Assembly (NCBI RefSeq): GCF_014656395.1
Contig: NZ_BNCI01000001.1
Coordinates: forward strand, 248,001 to 312,000
DNA from: Kordiimonas sediminis
GTDB lineage: Bacteria > Pseudomonadota > Alphaproteobacteria > Sphingomonadales > Kordiimonadaceae
DNA length: 64,000 nt
Reading direction: 5' to 3'
Each line of letters starts with the position of its first letter. The first letter of the stretch is position 1. The notes under the pieces were generated by a model. That model did no database searches. It was not told where the DNA came from and saw only the letters and a program-made list of their open reading frames with translations. The position numbers and the translations under genes were made by a program. Shown in pieces: positions 62,479 to 64,000 of this stretch.

Positions 62479-64000
62479 TTATTCACCTGACCGCGCTTCT
62501 TCACGCCGCATGATGTACCACTGCTGCGCAATCGACAGAACGGAGTTCCATGTCCAGTAGAGAACAAGACCCGCGCTGAACCCTGCCATAATAACGGTGA
62601 AGATAATCGGCAGCATGGCCATAACCTTCTGCTGTGTTGGATCCATACTTGCTGACTGCGGGCTAAGTTTCTGTGTCGCCCACATGGAAATACCCATCAT
62701 GATCGGCAAAATACCGATGGCGATAAAGCTTGGCGGATCCCACGGAATCAGACCAAACAGGTTCACTGGTGTCAATGGATCCGGCGCAGAAAGGTCCTTG
62801 ATCCACAGAACGAACGGCTGATGCCGCATTTCAATGGTTACATAGAGAACCTTATAAAGCGCGAAGAACACAGGAATCTGCAGGAGCATTGGCAAACAGC
62901 CCGCAAGCGGATTGATTTTTTCCTTCTTGTAAAGGGCCATCATTTCCTGCTGCAGTTTCTGTTTGTCGTCCTTGTAACGTTCCTGCAGAGCCTTCATTTT
63001 CGGCTGCGCTTTTTTCATGTGGCTCATGGACACATAGGATTTGTTCGCCAGCGGGAACAAAATCAGCTTCACCACCACTGTCAGCAACAGGATTGCAACA
63101 CCGAAGTTGCCGGTCAGTTCAAATAAATAATGCAGACCCTTGAAGATCGGACGCGTCAGGAAATAGAACCATCCCCAGTCGATTGTGCGGTCAAACAGCG
63201 GAATATCCAGCGCAGTCTCATATTTATCAATCGCGCTGACAATTTTGGCACCGGCATAAAAATGGTTGGTGGTTTCATGAGTTTCACCTGCACCGATCTG
63301 CTGCCAGTTTTGAACATAGTTTGCACCGTGATAGACGCCAAACTGATTGGTCTTGCGCGTCAAGGCAGCCTTATAAAGCGGAGTGTTCTGATCAGGGATC
63401 AGGGTCGTCATCCAGAATTTATCTGTAATCCCCATCCAGCCACCTGTGGTAGCTGTCTCAAAGTTGCCGTCATCTTCCAGATCTTCGTAGGTGCGCTCTT
63501 CAAGCGTATCATTGAACGCGCCGATCGGGCCTTCGTGCAGGATAAACATGCCTTCTGTACGCGGGAGACCCCGACGATTAATCAAGGCATAGGGTGCGAT
63601 TGATACCACATCCCCAGACGTATTGATCACACTTTGGTCAACAGTGAACAGAAACTGATCATCCACGCTGACTTTCATCATGAAGACAAGACCTTCAGCG
63701 TTTTTCCAGCTGAGGGTAACCGGATTTGTCGGTGTCAGAACATCACCGTCAGCAGACCATACCGTGTTTTCACCTGGCACATAGTCGTTGCCGCGAACAT
63801 CCGCCGACCAACCAAACCGCACGAAATATGCATCTTCGGCACGCGCTGGCTTCAACAGCTGTATATTCGCAGAATCAGGTGCCGTTGTTACTTTGTGATT
63901 GCGCAGGGACAAATCATCAAACCGCGCACCAGCCAGTGAAAGACTGCCGACAAGTTCCGGTGTTTCAATACGAACGGACCCTGCATCAACAAAGGCAGGA
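62479..64000 (-). CDS. yidC: Membrane protein insertase YidC (5' end beyond window)
   Basis: Partial gene: the frame stays open through 64000, with VRIETPELVGSLSLAGARFD at the start of the visible part, which is the typical beginning of the YidC periplasmic P1 domain. The first membrane helix and start codon lie outside. At least 506 residues are visible: the P1 beta-sandwich, then the 60KD_IMP core with GNFGVAILLLTVVVKLILFP, the KMKALQERYKDDKQKLQQEM cytoplasmic hairpin, NPLAGCLPMLLQIPVFFALY and the final helices. It inserts membrane proteins alone or with SecYEG. Confidence 0.96.
   Translation of the reverse strand, partial: PAFVDAGSVRIETPELVGSLSLAGARFDDLSLRNHKVTTAPDSANIQLLKPARAEDAYFVRFGWSADVRGNDYVPGENTVWSADGDVLTPTNPVTLSWKNAEGLVFMMKVSVDDQFLFTVDQSVINTSGDVVSIAPYALINRRGLPRTEGMFILHEGPIGAFNDTLEERTYEDLEDDGNFETATTGGWMGITDKFWMTTLIPDQNTPLYKAALTRKTNQFGVYHGANYVQNWQQIGAGETHETTNHFYAGAKIVSAIDKYETALDIPLFDRTIDWGWFYFLTRPIFKGLHYLFELTGNFGVAILLLTVVVKLILFPLANKSYVSMSHMKKAQPKMKALQERYKDDKQKLQQEMMALYKKEKINPLAGCLPMLLQIPVFFALYKVLYVTIEMRHQPFVLWIKDLSAPDPLTPVNLFGLIPWDPPSFIAIGILPIMMGISMWATQKLSPQSASMDPTQQKVMAMLPIIFTVIMAGFSAGLVLYWTWNSVLSIAQQWYIMRREEARSGE

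Overview
The window reads as ordinary chromosome from an alphaproteobacterium of moderate GC. No rRNA, tRNA, prophage, transposase or CRISPR array was seen. Support for the lineage is the yidC-engB adjacency at the right edge, an SRP RNA gene just upstream of dnaX, a PEP-CTERM protein of the PEPATW...RRR type, and a long patatin-like protein of the kind common in this class. Genus cannot be fixed from sequence alone. Genes are dense, strands alternate often, and several short operons have overlapping or nearly touching genes.

Left third (1-19 kb). dnaX and the SRP RNA gene lie on the minus strand. They are followed by nudC, a pterin dehydratase with a CobB-type sirtuin, a low-molecular-weight phosphatase, and the classic divergent tesA / ybbA-ybbP arrangement. 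A minus-strand run (15.9 to 8.8 kb) carries an HMG-CoA reductase, a patatin-like lipase, an NhaC-type antiporter, RluA, a peptide-deformylase-like protein that has lost metal ligands, and a small membrane protein. A small coiled-coil protein, an exported serine hydrolase and a glycosyltransferase-like protein follow.

19.1-27.4 kb is the strongest accessory unit. Seven minus-strand genes with very short or negative spacing encode an OPT peptide transporter, an unknown membrane protein, an exported metal-dependent dipeptidase (amidohydrolase), an exported M24 peptidase, an APC amino-acid permease, a DDAH/arginine-deiminase-like hydrolase and a Rieske oxygenase. Together they look like a scavenging pathway in which peptides are cleaved outside the cytoplasm, the amino acids imported, and a guanidino or N-methylated residue broken down. 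That role is inference.

27.5-42.6 kb mixes transporters (MATE), outer-membrane proteins (MipA/OmpV, OmpW), an iodotyrosine-deiodinase-like flavoprotein, a beta-lactamase-fold protein with its catalytic motifs replaced, an AlkA-like glycosylase, oligopeptidase B opposite aminopeptidase P, OsmC, a GST, a bacterioferritin / Bfd iron-storage pair with a Fur-box-like site, and an exported RidA.

42.9-52.3 kb looks like a cell-surface and adhesion region: a PEP-CTERM protein, a CHASE1 hybrid histidine kinase with receiver and Hpt domains, a giant DUF4347-cadherin-like-RTX protein split by a one-base frameshift inside a tandem repeat, and a PilZ protein with intact c-di-GMP motifs.

52.3-64 kb is mostly housekeeping: PlsC, CysE-CysK, an AI-2E family permease, an SDR, a ZIP-like membrane protein, a FemAB-like acyltransferase, a tandem-FKBP lipoprotein, a DUF3253/Hpt overlapping pair, EngB and YidC (cut by the window edge).
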